A stretch of DNA of 64,000 nucleotides from Haematobia irritans (taxonomy: Eukaryota > Arthropoda > Insecta > Diptera > Muscidae): contig NC_134400.1 of NCBI RefSeq assembly GCF_050003625.1, forward strand, positions 47,481,096 to 47,545,095, given 5' to 3'. Below are positions 21,070 to 32,032 of this stretch, in pieces (position 1 is the first letter of the stretch; each line of letters starts with the position of its first letter). Below the pieces are notes generated by a model. The model was not told the origin of the DNA. It searched no databases and worked only from the letters and a program-made list of their open reading frames with translations. Both the position numbers and the translations under genes were made by a program.

Positions 21070-22170
21070 CTAATGTCTAAAGTCGAGCGCGGCCGACTAT
21101 ATTATACCCTGCACCACTTTGTAGATCTAAATTTTCGATACCATATCACATCCGTCAAATGTGTTGGGGGCTATATATAAAGGTTTGTCCCAAATACATA
21201 CATTTAAATACCACTCGATCTGGACAGAATTTGACCATAGAAGTTTAGGAAAATTAGATTCATTTTTACAACTTTTCGACCAAGTAGTGGTGATTTTACA
21301 AGGAAAATGTTGGTATTTTTACAATTTTTGTCGTAATCAGAAAAACATATATATGGGAGCTATATCTAAATCCGAACAGATTTCAACCAAATTTGGCACG
21401 CATAGCTATAATGCTAATTCTACTCCCTGTGCAAAATTTCAACTAAATCGGAGTAAAAAATTGGCCTCTGTGGCCTCTATGAGTGTAAATCGGGCGAAAA
21501 CTATATATGGGAGCTATATCTAAATCTGAACCCATTTCAACCAAATTTGGTACAGACAGTTGGAATGTCGATTCTACTTTCTGTGCAAAACTTCAAGTAA
21601 ATCGGACTAAATGATTGGCCACTCTGGTCATATGAATGTAAATCGGGCTAACGATATATATGGAAGCTATATCTAAATCTGAACCGATTTCAATAATTCG
21701 GCCTTGGGCGTTATTTTATCATATACACGGTATCGGTTTATATGGGGGCTATATATAATTATAGACCGATATGGACCAATTTTTGCATGGTTGTTAAAGA
21801 CCATATACTAACACCATGTACCAAATTTCAACCGGATCGGATGAATTTTGCTCCTTCAAGAGGCTCCGCAAGCCAAATCTGAGCGTCGGTTTATATGGGG
21901 GCTATACGTAAAAGTGGTCCGATATGGCCCATTTGCAATACCATCCGACCTACATCAATAACAACTACTTGTGCCAAGTTTCAAGTCGATAGCTTATTTC
22001 GTTCGGAAGTTAGCGTGATTTCAACAGACCGACGGACATGCTTAGATCGACACAGAATTTCACCACGACCCAGAATATATATACTTTATGGGGTCTTAGA
22101 GCAATATTTCGATGTGTTACAAACGGAATGACAAAGTTAATATACCCCCCATTCTATGGTGGAGGGTATA
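21070..22170 (-). repeat. chimeric DINE copy (D-type 3' end, C and A units, A-type 5' end)
   Basis: The left end reads CGAGCGCGGCCGACTATATT then TATACCCTGCACCACTTT, unlike A or B 3' ends. C-type units (21340-21700) are followed by A-type units and an A-type 5' end (reverse of TATACCCTCCACCATAGAATGG). The terminal inverted repeats at the two ends do not match each other, so the copy is probably a fusion of two DINEs. Confidence 0.75.
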
Positions 22171-23354
22171 AAAACTATTTTCTAAAAAAAAATAAACCAA
22201 AGATTCAATAAGTATTAGCGTATATTTTAAGCTTTTTTATCTTTAATCCGAAGATTCAATTTATCAGTTAATTAAGCGATTGTTTTTTTAATCAAAAATG
22301 ATTTTCTTTACTTTAAGGAAAATTTTTCTTACTTCAAAGACATAAGCCTTTAATGGAGGGACGCAAATTTCAAAGATTAGTGTCCTAAATTGCAGAAAAA
22401 ATCAAACCAAAGATTATGAACTTTATTTTAAAGAAATTTGTTCTCAATATTGTGTGTCCTGAGATTTAAATTGCATATTTTTTCATATTCGATCAATATT
22501 TTTTCAGTATACCGTAGGAGAAAAATCGCAATTTACGACGCAGTCTATTATTTCGTTCCAAGATTTGCCTTCCAATTTGAATTAAACTTTTTAATAAAAC
22601 CAAATCAAATCATTGACCATAAAATCGAAACTTCGATCTCTCTGAAATTTCGGAAATTTAATACATTTTAGTAAATTGCTATGTATTGGCGTTATCGAGC
22701 AAGTCTAGTGACACTAAGATCCGATAATCCAAATTTTCTCAATACCAATATAAAAAACTTAAAATTTTCCAGAACGCAAGAGTGGCAACAGATTGCCCGA
22801 CTTCAAAAACAATGACTGTTGACTTAGCATACTATCGATTAAGGCAGCCAGCATCGTAAAGAATCCCAGCCTTCCTAAAATAAAATTTTTACAGTCAATA
22901 TTTTTCTGGTTGAATAGCTGGTTAGTTGTCTGCTTTGTTTGAACTTTTAAGACTTTTTAAGATGGTTTGTCCAATGGTCTATCTCATATTTTAAGCCTTT
23001 GCCAAAATTGTGTGTGTGTGTGTTTTTTTCTCTCTCTCCCCATTTAGTTTGTTTGTCTTGACCATTCTGGTCATTATGACCATTACCGCTTTCATGTTTG
23101 ATAAAATACCGTTGCTTACGAGTATTTCTGGTTTTTGTGTTAAGATTTTTCTGGTCAACCATCCGTTTGTCTGGTAGTTTGGTTTGTTTGTGTGTGTATG
23201 TTTTGTATTCTTGGACGTTTAATGCCACTTGATCACTTATTGGCCACTTGTTTTTATGAAATATACTACTACGAAGAGGTATGTTAACTTTTTCATAACA
23301 AATGTAAGTGTACCCAAAAAAATGAATCCATGTAATGAAAATGATCCGAAAAGT
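22171..23354. other. AT-rich spacer with a short GT repeat
   Basis: The stretch holds a GTGTGTGTGT run near 23010 and a CT run after it. An open frame on the minus strand (22947-23228) is low-complexity in Lys, Thr and Asn and is probably chance. No RNA gene is seen. Confidence 0.4.
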
Positions 23355-23446
23355 GAAGGTCAGATTTAATCGAAATCCACGACGCAGTGGAAGAAAAAAC
23401 TTTCTTGTTATTGGATAATGAGCTTGGACTCAAGTTCCCAAAAGTG
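23355..23446 (+). pseudogene. Tc1/mariner relic fragment
   Basis: ATCGAAATCCACGACGCAGTGG matches the N-terminal region of the relic at 12040 (AAAATCCACGCCGCAGTGG), followed by similar text for about 70 bp. It ends at the foldback MITE boundary. Confidence 0.5.
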
Positions 23447-23459
23447 CACACAAAGAAGG

Positions 23460-24700
23460 TTAGGTTAAGGTTAGGTTACAGTGGCAACCCGATTAAGATT
23501 CAGGCTCACTTAGACTATTCAGTCCATTGTGATACCACGTTAACTAAAAGTACCTATTACATATGGGCACTTCTAGTTTTAACCGCTGAACCTTCTCGAT
23601 TATTTTCTTCTGTTGAACAAACCAGATTGTTCCAAAAACATTAGCAGACTGCTTAAGTTAACGTTTTCCAGGTCCGCCAGTAATCTGAAGCTATATGCCC
23701 CTAAAATTTGCTCACGCCTTACACAAAATGCAGGACACTCACACAAGAGGTGTTTTATTGATTCCTTTTCCTCTGCATCATGACAGCTCATACAATAGCC
23801 ATTATACTTCGCACCAATAGTTTTTGCACAATCGCCTATTAGGCAGCGACCCGCTATAGCAGAAATCAGAAGTGATATCTGGCGTCTCGAGAACACTAGC
23901 ATATCTAGTGTGCGGTTTAAGTTTAAATGGGGCCATATTTGCTTGGTGTCGTTACAACCCTTGCAATTCTCCCATCGAACATTTGCCATCATGACAGCCT
24001 TCTCACGCAGTAAGAGCTTGCAGGTAGCCAGAGGCATACCAACAGATTCTAGTTCCCCTGGAATATTTAAGGTAGTTCCTAGTCTTGCTAGCTCATCTGC
24101 TTCGCAGTTCCCCGGTATGTTACTATGTCCAGGCACCTATATTAGGTGAATATTGTGCTGCTCAGCCATCTCATTGAGAGATTTGCGGCAATCGATGGCC
24201 GTTTTCGAGTTGAGGAACACAGAGCCCAAGGATTTTATTGCAGGTTCACTGTCTGAGTATATATTAATGCCAATATTGCTTGGAGCATATATTAATGCCA
24301 ATATTGCTTGGAGCATATATTAATGCCAATATTGCTTGGAGCCAATTCACCACTTCTCTTATTGCCAATATTTCAGCCTGAAAAACACTACAGTGATCAG
24401 GTAATCTTTTCGCTATTCGAAGTTCCAAATCTTTAGAATATACTCCGAAACCCACTTGTCCATCCAATTTGGAGCCATCAGTGTAGAAATCTATATATTC
24501 TTTATTCCCCGGGGTCCGTGTAAACCACGTCTCACTGTTGGGAATTAGAGTCTCAAACTTTTTGTCGAAAAGTGGTCTCGCCAAAGTGTAATCCACTACG
24601 TTAGGCACATCTGGCATTATTTTGAGGACCGAACTGTGACCGTAACTTTTTTCCGACCACAGCGATAGCTCGCGCAACCGCACAGCCGTTGTTGCAGCTG
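23460..24700 (-). pseudogene. 5'-truncated LINE with RNase H domain, dead
   Basis: On the minus strand the sequence encodes the end of a reverse transcriptase region, then an RNase H domain. DFYTDGSKLDGQVGFGVY gives the first Asp, FQAEILAI the Glu, and WVPGHSNIPGNCEADELAR-like text (after a broken stretch) the last Asp. A CCHC-like motif (CMSCHDAEEKESIKHLLCECP) near the C terminus follows. A 28 bp triplication shifts the frame. The 3' tail ends in AACCT repeats. The 13 bp duplication CACACAAAGAAGG flanks the insert. RNase H points to the I/LOA/R1 group of LINEs. Confidence 0.9.
24259..24342. repeat. 28 bp unit repeated three times inside the LINE
   Basis: The unit ATATATTAATGCCAATATTG plus CTTGGAGC occurs three times head to tail with no differences. 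It lies in the RNase H coding region just before the expected Asp in YSDSE and throws the frame off, so the downstream part is out of frame with the N-terminal part. Identical units indicate a recent slippage event. Confidence 0.9.
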
Positions 24701-24926
24701 CACACAAAGAAGGAATATAATCATCCCCAAACATGTTTTAAAAGCAAAATGTGTTTTTGAACGGTGAACATGTAGCATGTTTGCTACAATCATGGTATGT
24801 TCTCGAAAATTATGTATCTGATTTCAGCAACCATGTATATGACTGTCGAAAAACAACATTTTTAACATTTTGCTCTTGAATCATGTTTGGGGCGATCATA
24901 TATTTCTTCTCTGCATGTGCAAGAGG

Positions 24927-25215
24927 CACGATTGCCACAGTTGGCAGAATTAAAAACTGGTATATTTTTTACTGTTTGGTAAATTGGTAAACTTCTTGCG
25001 GTTTTGGTAGATTTATCAAAATATTCCTCTCCAACTAAGAGGTATTTCAATTTTCTATAGAAATAAAATTTTGACAAAATTTTCCATAGAAATAAAATTT
25101 CTATAAAAAAAATAATTCTGTTTTGTTATGTTATTGCTGTTCTGAAGTCAGAATAATAACAAAAAAAAAACTTGGCAACATTTTCCATTGAAATAAAATT
25201 TCTTTAGAAAAAAAA
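24927..25215. mobile_element. hAT-like TATAGAAAT element, left part
   Basis: CACGATTGCCACAGTTGG matches the terminus at 11673, followed by GGTAAATTGGTAAAC-type words and TATAGAAATAAAATTTTG units. The right end is not recognisable. Confidence 0.55.
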
Positions 25216-25232
25216 TTGTTTTGTTTGTTATT

Positions 25233-25278
25233 GTTGGTTTATTCTTCAATCATTGTTTTCTTCGAAGAATAAACCAAC
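25233..25278. repeat. short hairpin
   Basis: GTTGGTTTATTCTTC and its exact reverse complement are separated by 16 nt. No flanking duplication seen. Confidence 0.5.
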
Positions 25279-25757
25279 CTTTATTATAGCAAGCTTATCA
25301 TACATACGAAAAACACTTGGTATAGAAAAATTTTTTAGTTCATCCTTTCAAAACTTAAGGAAACACACATGTTAGAATATAGGAAATTTTCCTATATTTC
25401 TTTTATCTACCTGTAATCGATACCTGTAATCGATGTAATCGATATGTTTGCGCGTGGGTTGTTTTTTAGTTAGAATCGTGATGTTATCGTATACGGAGAG
25501 ATTGTTCAAAAATAATATAGTAAAATAATATAATAAATAACAAATAAAATATTTGTTATCTTAAACTTGAGAGAAATTTTTCGTTTTTTTGAAAATTAAT
25601 AAACATAAATAACAAACAATAAGTCTATCAATGTTCGTGATGGTGTATAAAGAAAGAAAACACCAACAGAATACCAACCCCTTCTTTCATCAGGTAACAT
25701 TCAGTGACGCTAACCTTTTTGTGAAAAAATTGGTTTATTATTTTTAAACTATTTGTA

Positions 25758-26249
25758 CACTCAAAAAAAGTGAACTCTCTATTTCACGAAAGCCAATTTA
25801 AATTTATTTTAGTTCATGGAATTATTACGTTTCCAGAAAGTTTCTTTTACTCTAATAATTTTTTGCGTACGTTAGTTAAATGAACTAAAAAACGGGGGAA
25901 AAATATACACAAATTTAGCAAAAAGATTTACTAAATTCATACTTCTCACAAAATAGTTCATTATTTCTTTAAATTTGTAAATTTTACTACAAATGCGTCC
26001 ATCATGAACTTCATATGTCACTAAAGACATTCTTGCATTTTTGAACTCTAATTTTTTCCTTCAAACTACAAGTGAAAAAAAAAAATAATTATGTCTAATA
26101 AATTTTCTTGAATTTGTCGAAAAATATTTACTTATTTTTGTGATATCGGCGTGATACAAGCGATTGTAATACTGTTGAGTTAAAATTTTATAAAAATATT
26201 CAAAATTTTCTAAAATTAACAAAATATTTTCTTCCTGGTGGGTTCACTG
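25758..26249. mobile_element. CACTG-ended MITE (reverse copy of the 20474 family)
   Basis: It begins CACTCAAAAAAAGTGAAC and ends GGTGGGTTCACTG, flanked by TA. The interior is the reverse of 20474-20991. The right end stops at an internal CACTG relative to that copy, as if a secondary terminus had been used or the outer 14 bp were lost. Confidence 0.6.
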
Positions 26250-27239
26250 TAGGTATTGAAATTGTAAAAGGAGGACAAAATCGTTAGGCAGCAACTTATT
26301 AAAAGTGAAAGGTATAAGAAAAAGAAAATATTACGTTTTACAGTTGATAACATGGAAATTGGAAACAGTGGAATAATAAACTAATATTTCGATGCTGTTG
26401 ATTCTTAATAAATGTATTTAATATATTAATAAAACATGTCTTTTATTGAAGAAAAAATTGCCTATATAAATAAATAAAACTGTATTTAAAAACGAAGGTA
26501 AGCAGTTCTAATTTTGAAGTAAAAGGTTTACCACAAATATGTAAGATTTGTCCAAATGAATGAAACAAGTTCAATAAAATCATTCCATATATGAATTCAA
26601 TTCAGTTAAATGTTTTCATTCTGTAGTTTAGTGGTACATAAATATGTTAATGTTAACTAATGTATGGAATGAATTTTACCTAATTTCTACGAAAATCACA
26701 TCGTTCAAACAAATAAAAATGACTTTGGCGCTATACGAAGTTCAACCTTCTCCATAATGAGTTCATTTTAACTTTAAGAAGGGGTCACTTTTTTCTGGGT
26801 GTATGGACTGCAAGACGGTTAGATGGACAGCTGTTTCGGAATTACCACATTCCTCATCAGCATCCTCTACTTGCAGCAAAACCATCAACCAATTATCAGA
26901 ATAAATTCGGGTAGTTCACTAAACCCAAAGTGAACTACACTTGAACCTCCCGAAAAAACGTTTTAATTGTCGGCTTTGTCTAAAAAATGTTGGCAAAATT
27001 TTCTATATAAATAAAATTTTGCAAAATTTTCTATATAAATAAAATTTTGGCAAAATCTATATCCTATAGAAATAAAAACTAAAATAAAACTAAAATCGTT
27101 AAAATATTTAAAATTCGAATCATTTACAATGCAAGGGATATATATGTATGTTATTGCAAATACTGAAATAATAACCACAAAAATTTGATCAAAAACTTAC
27201 AAATGAGATTTTTTGTGTGTATGTGTATGATAACATGAA
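26250..27239. other. AT-rich spacer with diverged MITE ends
   Basis: At 26560-26815 there is a diverged relative of the GTTCA-rich MITEs, ending GGTCACTTTTTTCTGGGTG. At 26990-27075 are three TATAAATAAAATTTTG units of the hAT-like TATAG family. Otherwise nothing is recognisable. Confidence 0.4.
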
Positions 27240-27600
27240 AGAAAAAATGTTTGGGCTAAGGTCAACTTGACTTCAGAAAAATTCTTTAAATTTAATTAAA
27301 TTGTCTTTAATATTGTTGTCTTTTTGCATCGTTCAAATACGAGTATAGGACATGTTTTTTAACACTTTAATATAAAGACGTTTTTACTTGAAATTTCTAC
27401 TGAAAGTCGAGTCTTAATTTGGAAAATAAGGTTGTCGTTAACTCGTTTTTAAAGGACTTTGATAGCATATGAAGAAAACAAGCTAAAAAAGCGAACAATT
27501 AAAATTTGCTTCCTAGAGTCAAGTACAAAAAACTCAAATTTAAAAGTGAATTGTGTCTTAAAAGTTTCCTTACTTGAATTCTCCGCTTCTTTGGCTCGGA
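27240..27600 (-). repeat. dispersed repeat (CAGACTCGACTT family, reverse)
   Basis: AAGTCGAGTCTTAATTTGG and the flanks AATTTGCTTCCTAGAGTCAAG, GAATTGTGTCTTAAAAG match 46730-46940 in the same orientation and 12840-12960 in reverse. It has no coding function that I recognise. Confidence 0.5.
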
Positions 27601-27743
27601 ATCAATACCAATTTTTTTAAAGTAAAGACAAAATCTTTGGAACCGGGCATGCTTTTTTTTCAGTGCGGCTTTACTTGCCAAAGATATCTGTTTAAAATAT
27701 ACACCTTCGATTAGCCACCAGGACAAAAGCGTCGCCAATTGTA

Positions 27744-28954
27744 ACAGGTTGGCTGATAAGTCCCCGGTCTAACAAAGAAAAACACATTTTTTTCGTCAAA
27801 ATTCGTTTTTATTATTCAACATAGTTCCCTTCAAGAGCGATACAACAATTATAACGACCTTCCAATTTTTTGATACCATTTTGGTAGTACTCCTTCGGTT
27901 TTGCCTCAAAATAGGCCTCAGTTTCGGCGATCACCTCTTCATTGCAGCCAAATTTTTTCCCTGCGAGCATCCTTTTGAGGTCTGAGAACAAGAAAAAGTC
28001 GCTGGGGGCCAGATCTGGAGAATACGGTGGGCGGGGAAGCAATTCGAAGCCCAATTCATGAATTTTTGCCATTGTTCTCAATGACTTGTGGCACGGTGCG
28101 TTGTTTTTGTGGAACAACACTTTTTTCTTCTTCATATGGGGCCGTTTTACCGCGATTTCGACCTTCAAACGATCCAATAACGACATATAATAGTCACTGT
28201 TGATGGGTTTTCCCTTCTCAAGATAATCGATAAAAATTATTCCATGCGCATCCCAAAAAACAGAGGCCATTACTTTGCCAGCGGACTTTTAAGTCTTTCC
28301 AAGCTTCGGCGATGGTTCACCGGTCGCTGTCCACTCAGCCGACTGTCGATTGGACTCAGGAGTGTAGTGATGGATCCATGTTTCATCCATTGTCGGGTGT
28401 ATTACGAGTTAACAGCTGCAAACACCGCTCAGACGGTTGTTGTTTTTGGTCAAATGTGAGCTCGCGCGGAACCCATTTTGCACAGAGCTTCCGCATATCC
28501 AAATATTGATGAATGATATGACCAACACATTCCTTTGATATCTTTAAGGCCTCTGCTATCTCGATCAACTTCATTTTACGGTCATTCAAAATCATTTTGT
28601 GGATTTTGTTGATGTTTTCGTCGGTAACCACCTCTTTCGGGCGTCCACTGCGTTCACCGTCCTCCGTGCTCATTTCACCACGCTTGAATTTTGCATACCA
28701 ATCAATTATTGTTGATTTCCCTGGGGCAGAGTCCGGAAACGCATTATCAAGCCAAGTTTTTGCTTCCACCGTATTTTTTCCCTTCAGAAAACAGTATTTT
28801 ATCAAAACACGAAATTCCTTTTTTTCCATTTTTTCACAATAACAAAAGTTGCTTGCACGAATCATTAGAAGGTTGGTACTATGTAAAAATAATATGCATT
28901 TAATACTAGCGACGCCATCTATGTGTCAGACCGGGGACTTATCAGCCAACCTGT
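27744..28954 (-). mobile_element. Himar1-like mariner copy 3
   Basis: The 1211 bp element has both terminal repeats (ACAGGTTGGCTGATAAGTCC and its reverse) with TA on either side. It has small coding deletions but no insertion, so it serves as the empty site for both DINEs in copy 1. Confidence 0.93.
27812..28829 (-). pseudogene. mariner transposase, Himar1-like, dead copy 3
   Basis: The start codon context is intact (MEKKEFRVLIKYC). The DNA-binding half is open to TRNTPDNG*, where about 20 bp coding EFFRRYV is missing; codons for RVDD after DQKQQ are also missing. The C-terminal half is open from MASVFWDAHG to EGNYVE. The second catalytic Asp is replaced: the motif reads FHKNNAPCHKS instead of HQDNAPCHKS. 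The third, YSPDLAPSDFFLF, is kept. The protein could not cut DNA even if the frame were continuous. Confidence 0.92.
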
Positions 28955-28956
28955 TA

Positions 28957-29700
28957 ATGGGCGCCGTAACGGTCGATCCACGCTCGTATTCATCGATCGT
29001 AGGGTCAAAATAAATGTCGAATATTATCGGGAAATATGCTACAGATAGTACAGTCGAAGTTCTGTTTAACGAATATTCTATTTAGACGGGAAAACTAAAT
29101 CCTCATTTCAACCTAACCTGTATTCGATGTAGTCAAAAAATACTAGCGATATATCATAGTCGTTAAGATTCTTAATTTAGTATTTTGCGCAATATTATTT
29201 TTAAGAACATACTTTAATTTTACCAAATACTCATGAATTACTACTCATATGACAAACACTACGATTTTTAATAAAAGTTTACCTTTAAAATTTCCGTTCG
29301 ATTTAACGATATTATTTAAATAGCGAATATATTGTTCGTAAAACCGAGATTCGACTACATTGAAGCCTTGGGCAGGCAAACATTTCGGCCACAGACCATG
29401 GGTATTCCAACAGGACTCAGCATCACCAACGCACTCAGCACGCGCCAACCAAGAACGACTTAAAATGATGTTCTTCGCGTCATTTCTACCGCACAATGAC
29501 CACCAAAATCTACAGATTTCGATTCATTGGACTTTTCCGACTGAGTCATTTTGTAGCATAGGATTGGCACTAATAAATACCGGGATTGGACCAAATTACC
29601 GCCACCTTCGTGCAGCATGTGATGGATTTGTCGGCCATTTTTAGGCCCTAATTCGGGCCAAATGTAACTAATTCGAACAAATCTAATCTGATTCTAAAAT
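28957..29700 (+). pseudogene. Tc1/mariner relic fragments
   Basis: GGCGCCGTAACGGTCGATCC near 28960 matches the GRRNGRSPLVF part of the family at 12040. From about 29390, WVFQQDSASPTHSARANQ gives the second catalytic Asp. ACDGFVGHF and ALIRAKCN near 29620-29670 give the C terminus. Between them the text is decayed with many shifts. Confidence 0.65.
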
Positions 29701-30312
29701 TTGATGTTATTTCCGACTTTCTTAATTATCCAAAGAATATTCTTCGTTGAAAAAGTGTATACCTTCGTAGAGTTGCAGATTTGAAAGAACTTATATGTAA
29801 GGTACTCAATATTCGAAGCATTCGTATGCACATTTCACGATTTGCCACTTCATGATTTACGATCATGATTTGTAAGAGCAAGCCTAGTATGACGATCTAC
29901 TAATGCTGTCGCCTGGCAACACAAAACGCACTTGTGCGTATGCCCATCGATTGGACACGTAACACGTTGCCATACCACAAAATCATGACAGCGGCAAACA
30001 AAAAGGTAATGAAGCTGTGCTGGTGATGAAGCTGCAAGAAAATTCCAAAACACACACCATAGGATCCACCATTTGTGCCAATAGCATTGGTTAAGTAAAT
30101 GGTGCAACAAAAATTGCCATAACTGATGACGATTATGATCATCATCATCAGGCTTCTTGATAATGAAGTTGTACAAGTTTGTCTTCCAAGGCACGGACAG
30201 ACAGACTGACTGCCACCCCAATGGACAACTGCTGACACTGGATATGCGTTTTATGTTCCGATGTAGGCTGACTGGCTGGTTTGTTGACTTTTTTATTTTT
30301 TGTTGTGCTTAA
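29701..30312. other. spacer of higher GC, no gene recognised
   Basis: Two overlapping minus-strand open frames (29850-30238) encode Trp-, Cys- and His-rich peptides without domains. They overlap in different frames, which argues against either being real. Possibly a host intron or regulatory DNA. Confidence 0.4.
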
Positions 30313-30744
30313 AGGCCGGTACTATGTTCATTCTTGCGAAAAATTTTTATGGAAACCATTATTTCGCACATAGAAAGCGGCGTTTTTTTAGGTAGCTTGG
30401 AGCGCTATTTTACAGGGAGCGATATTGGATTAAGTTGGTGGTTGTTGCTTGTTTTTACAAAATAACATTTTATTTTTCCTTGGGCAATTGATCTGCTATT
30501 CCTTTGATCCTTTGTATAGTTTCGGAACAAAAATATGGTCCGTGTTTGATTTATAAACCCGCACAAATAGTTTTTAATAAATAAATTATTTCTTAATTCA
30601 CATTGCAAATGGCGCCGTGCTATAAACGTCAGTTTTTCAACACGAAAAAACAAAGTATCACAAATGGAAAAAATTTCGCAAATTTTTCGCATTTTTTGGT
30701 TTTGTATGGAGTTTCAACGCGAAAACCGAACAGAGTACCGGCCT
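30313..30744. mobile_element. PIF/Harbinger MITE, AGGCCGGTACT family
   Basis: AGGCCGGTACTATGTTC on the left and GAACAGAGTACCGGCCT on the right are inverted, flanked by TAA on both sides (a 3 bp TWA duplication). The right 100 bp is nearly identical, in reverse, to the left end of the Harbinger element starting at 32291. This MITE is probably a deletion derivative moved by that family. It carries the segment 30391-30510 that also sits inside the element at 15553. Confidence 0.85.
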
Positions 30745-31156
30745 TAATGCTACACACGAGCATTGGAAAAGTCGGTCAGTTATGATACCATCATATTACA
30801 AATATTTGGAGACCAAAGAAAAGAAGCAAAAACCAAATCCCACAATACACATTCTTCTACTTCTGCCTTCTAGATTTACTCCAATCAGGTTCTTAGTTTT
30901 TGTTATTCTGTTTTCATGTTTTTGTTTTACATCTCTGAGAGATTGTAGTTATTGGCTGAGAGAAATAAAAGAACGTGTGAATGTATGACATTGCAGCTAC
31001 ACAGAGATGTAAATGTATTTGGATGTGTGATGTATTTGGTTCTTTTCTCAAAACAAATAGGGAGACCTAGCCTTTTTCATGTCGTCTAATTTGCAGATAG
31101 CTTAAAAGTATATCTCTCATTTGCCCGATCATCACGAAATTGAAGTAATTATGTAT
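30745..31156. other. unassigned spacer
   Basis: No feature is recognised. A 68-codon open frame at 30782-30988 has a hydrophobic middle but no start context or homology I can name. Confidence 0.35.
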
Positions 31157-31212
31157 TTATACCCTTCGCCATCTGTGTGATTTCGGAAGAAATCAGTTCA
31201 GATTTAGATATA

Positions 31213-32032
31213 GGTTAGGTTAGGTATAGTGGCAGCCCGATATTTCAGGCTCACTTAGACTATTCAGTCCATTGTGATACCACAGTGGTGCACAGAAAAA
31301 GTTACTTTAAACGTAGTTAAAGTAACGCTAAATTTAACTTATTTTTATTGGAAAAAATTTATTTGCTTGTAGTTGAATTTTATTATTTTTATCGAAATTT
31401 TCCACAGCTTAATGAAATATCACTTTTTTAAGTATGTCTCAAAAATTTTATGAACTAAACGTGAGTATAAAGTTCAATGACCGTACACACAAGTTCAATA
31501 TGAACTAAAACAAAAGAAGATTTTCGTACGATTCCCAAAAATAGTAAGAATGAACTACTGTATAGTTAAAATGGTCATGATTTGGCGCCAATGATTTTCT
31601 TCTTTACTTTTAATTAATTTTTTCTTCTATGAGATGTAGTTAAAAAGTACAACAGGGCATTAAAATTTCCTGGCTTTAACAACGCTTTGCGGAAATCTCA
31701 AAATGTGGAGTAAAATTTAGTTCAATTTTCGTGGGAAGTAGTTCATTCTTCTTATAAAACAGTTCACTTTTTTTCGGTGTGAACTTCTCTCATTATCACT
31801 GAGTGCTGCCCGATTCTATGTTCAACTCAATGGCACGGGACCTCCTTTTTATAGCCGAGTCCGAACGGCATTCCACATTTCAGTGAAACCACTTAGAGAA
31901 GCATTGAAACAATCAGAAATGTCACCAGCATTACTGAGGTGGGATAATCCACCTCTAAAAAAATTTTTGGTCGAACCCACGACCTTGTGTATGCAAGGCG
32001 GTTATGCTAACCATTGCACCATGGTGGCTTCC
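31213..32032 (-). repeat. SINE-1 copy with 13 bp target duplication, split by a MITE
   Basis: The minus-strand SINE runs from the head (GGAAGCCACCATGGTGCAAT, B box partly deleted near 31970) to the tail with GGTTAGG repeats at 31213. AGATTTAGATATA is duplicated at 31200-31212 and 32033-32045. The insert 31291-31779 lies between the body and the tail. Part of the region joining B box and body is deleted. Confidence 0.85.
31291..31779. mobile_element. CACxG-ended MITE, GTTCA-rich, TG duplication
   Basis: The ends are CACAGAAAAAGTTAC and GTTCACTTTTTTTCGGTG. The empty site is known from the intact SINE: ATTGGTGAACTTC becomes GTGGTG, element, TGAACTTC, so 2 bp (TG) is duplicated. The relative at 36246-36740 duplicated AA. 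Different target dinucleotides argue against Tc1/mariner and for a CACTA-like origin. No coding sequence. Confidence 0.75.

Larger units (their letters stand above)
23447..24919. mobile_element. foldback MITE (CACACAAAGAAGG family) split by a LINE
   Basis: The terminal stretch CACACAAAGAAGG occurs at 23447-23459 and again at 24701, because the LINE duplicated it on insertion. The rest (24701-24919) reads inward AATCATCCCCAAACATG and ends with the near-reverse CATGTTTGGGGCGATCATAT then TTCTTCTCTGCATGTG. Without the LINE the element is about 219 bp. A related copy lies at 45640-45850. Confidence 0.75.

Noticed and set aside
22947..23228. 93-codon minus-strand frame
   Set aside because: Lys/Thr/Asn-rich composition arises from GT and CT simple repeats on the other strand; no domain, no start context.
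29850..30238. two overlapping minus-strand frames of 112 and 123 codons
   Set aside because: They overlap in different frames, show no domains, and neither has splice or promoter support.
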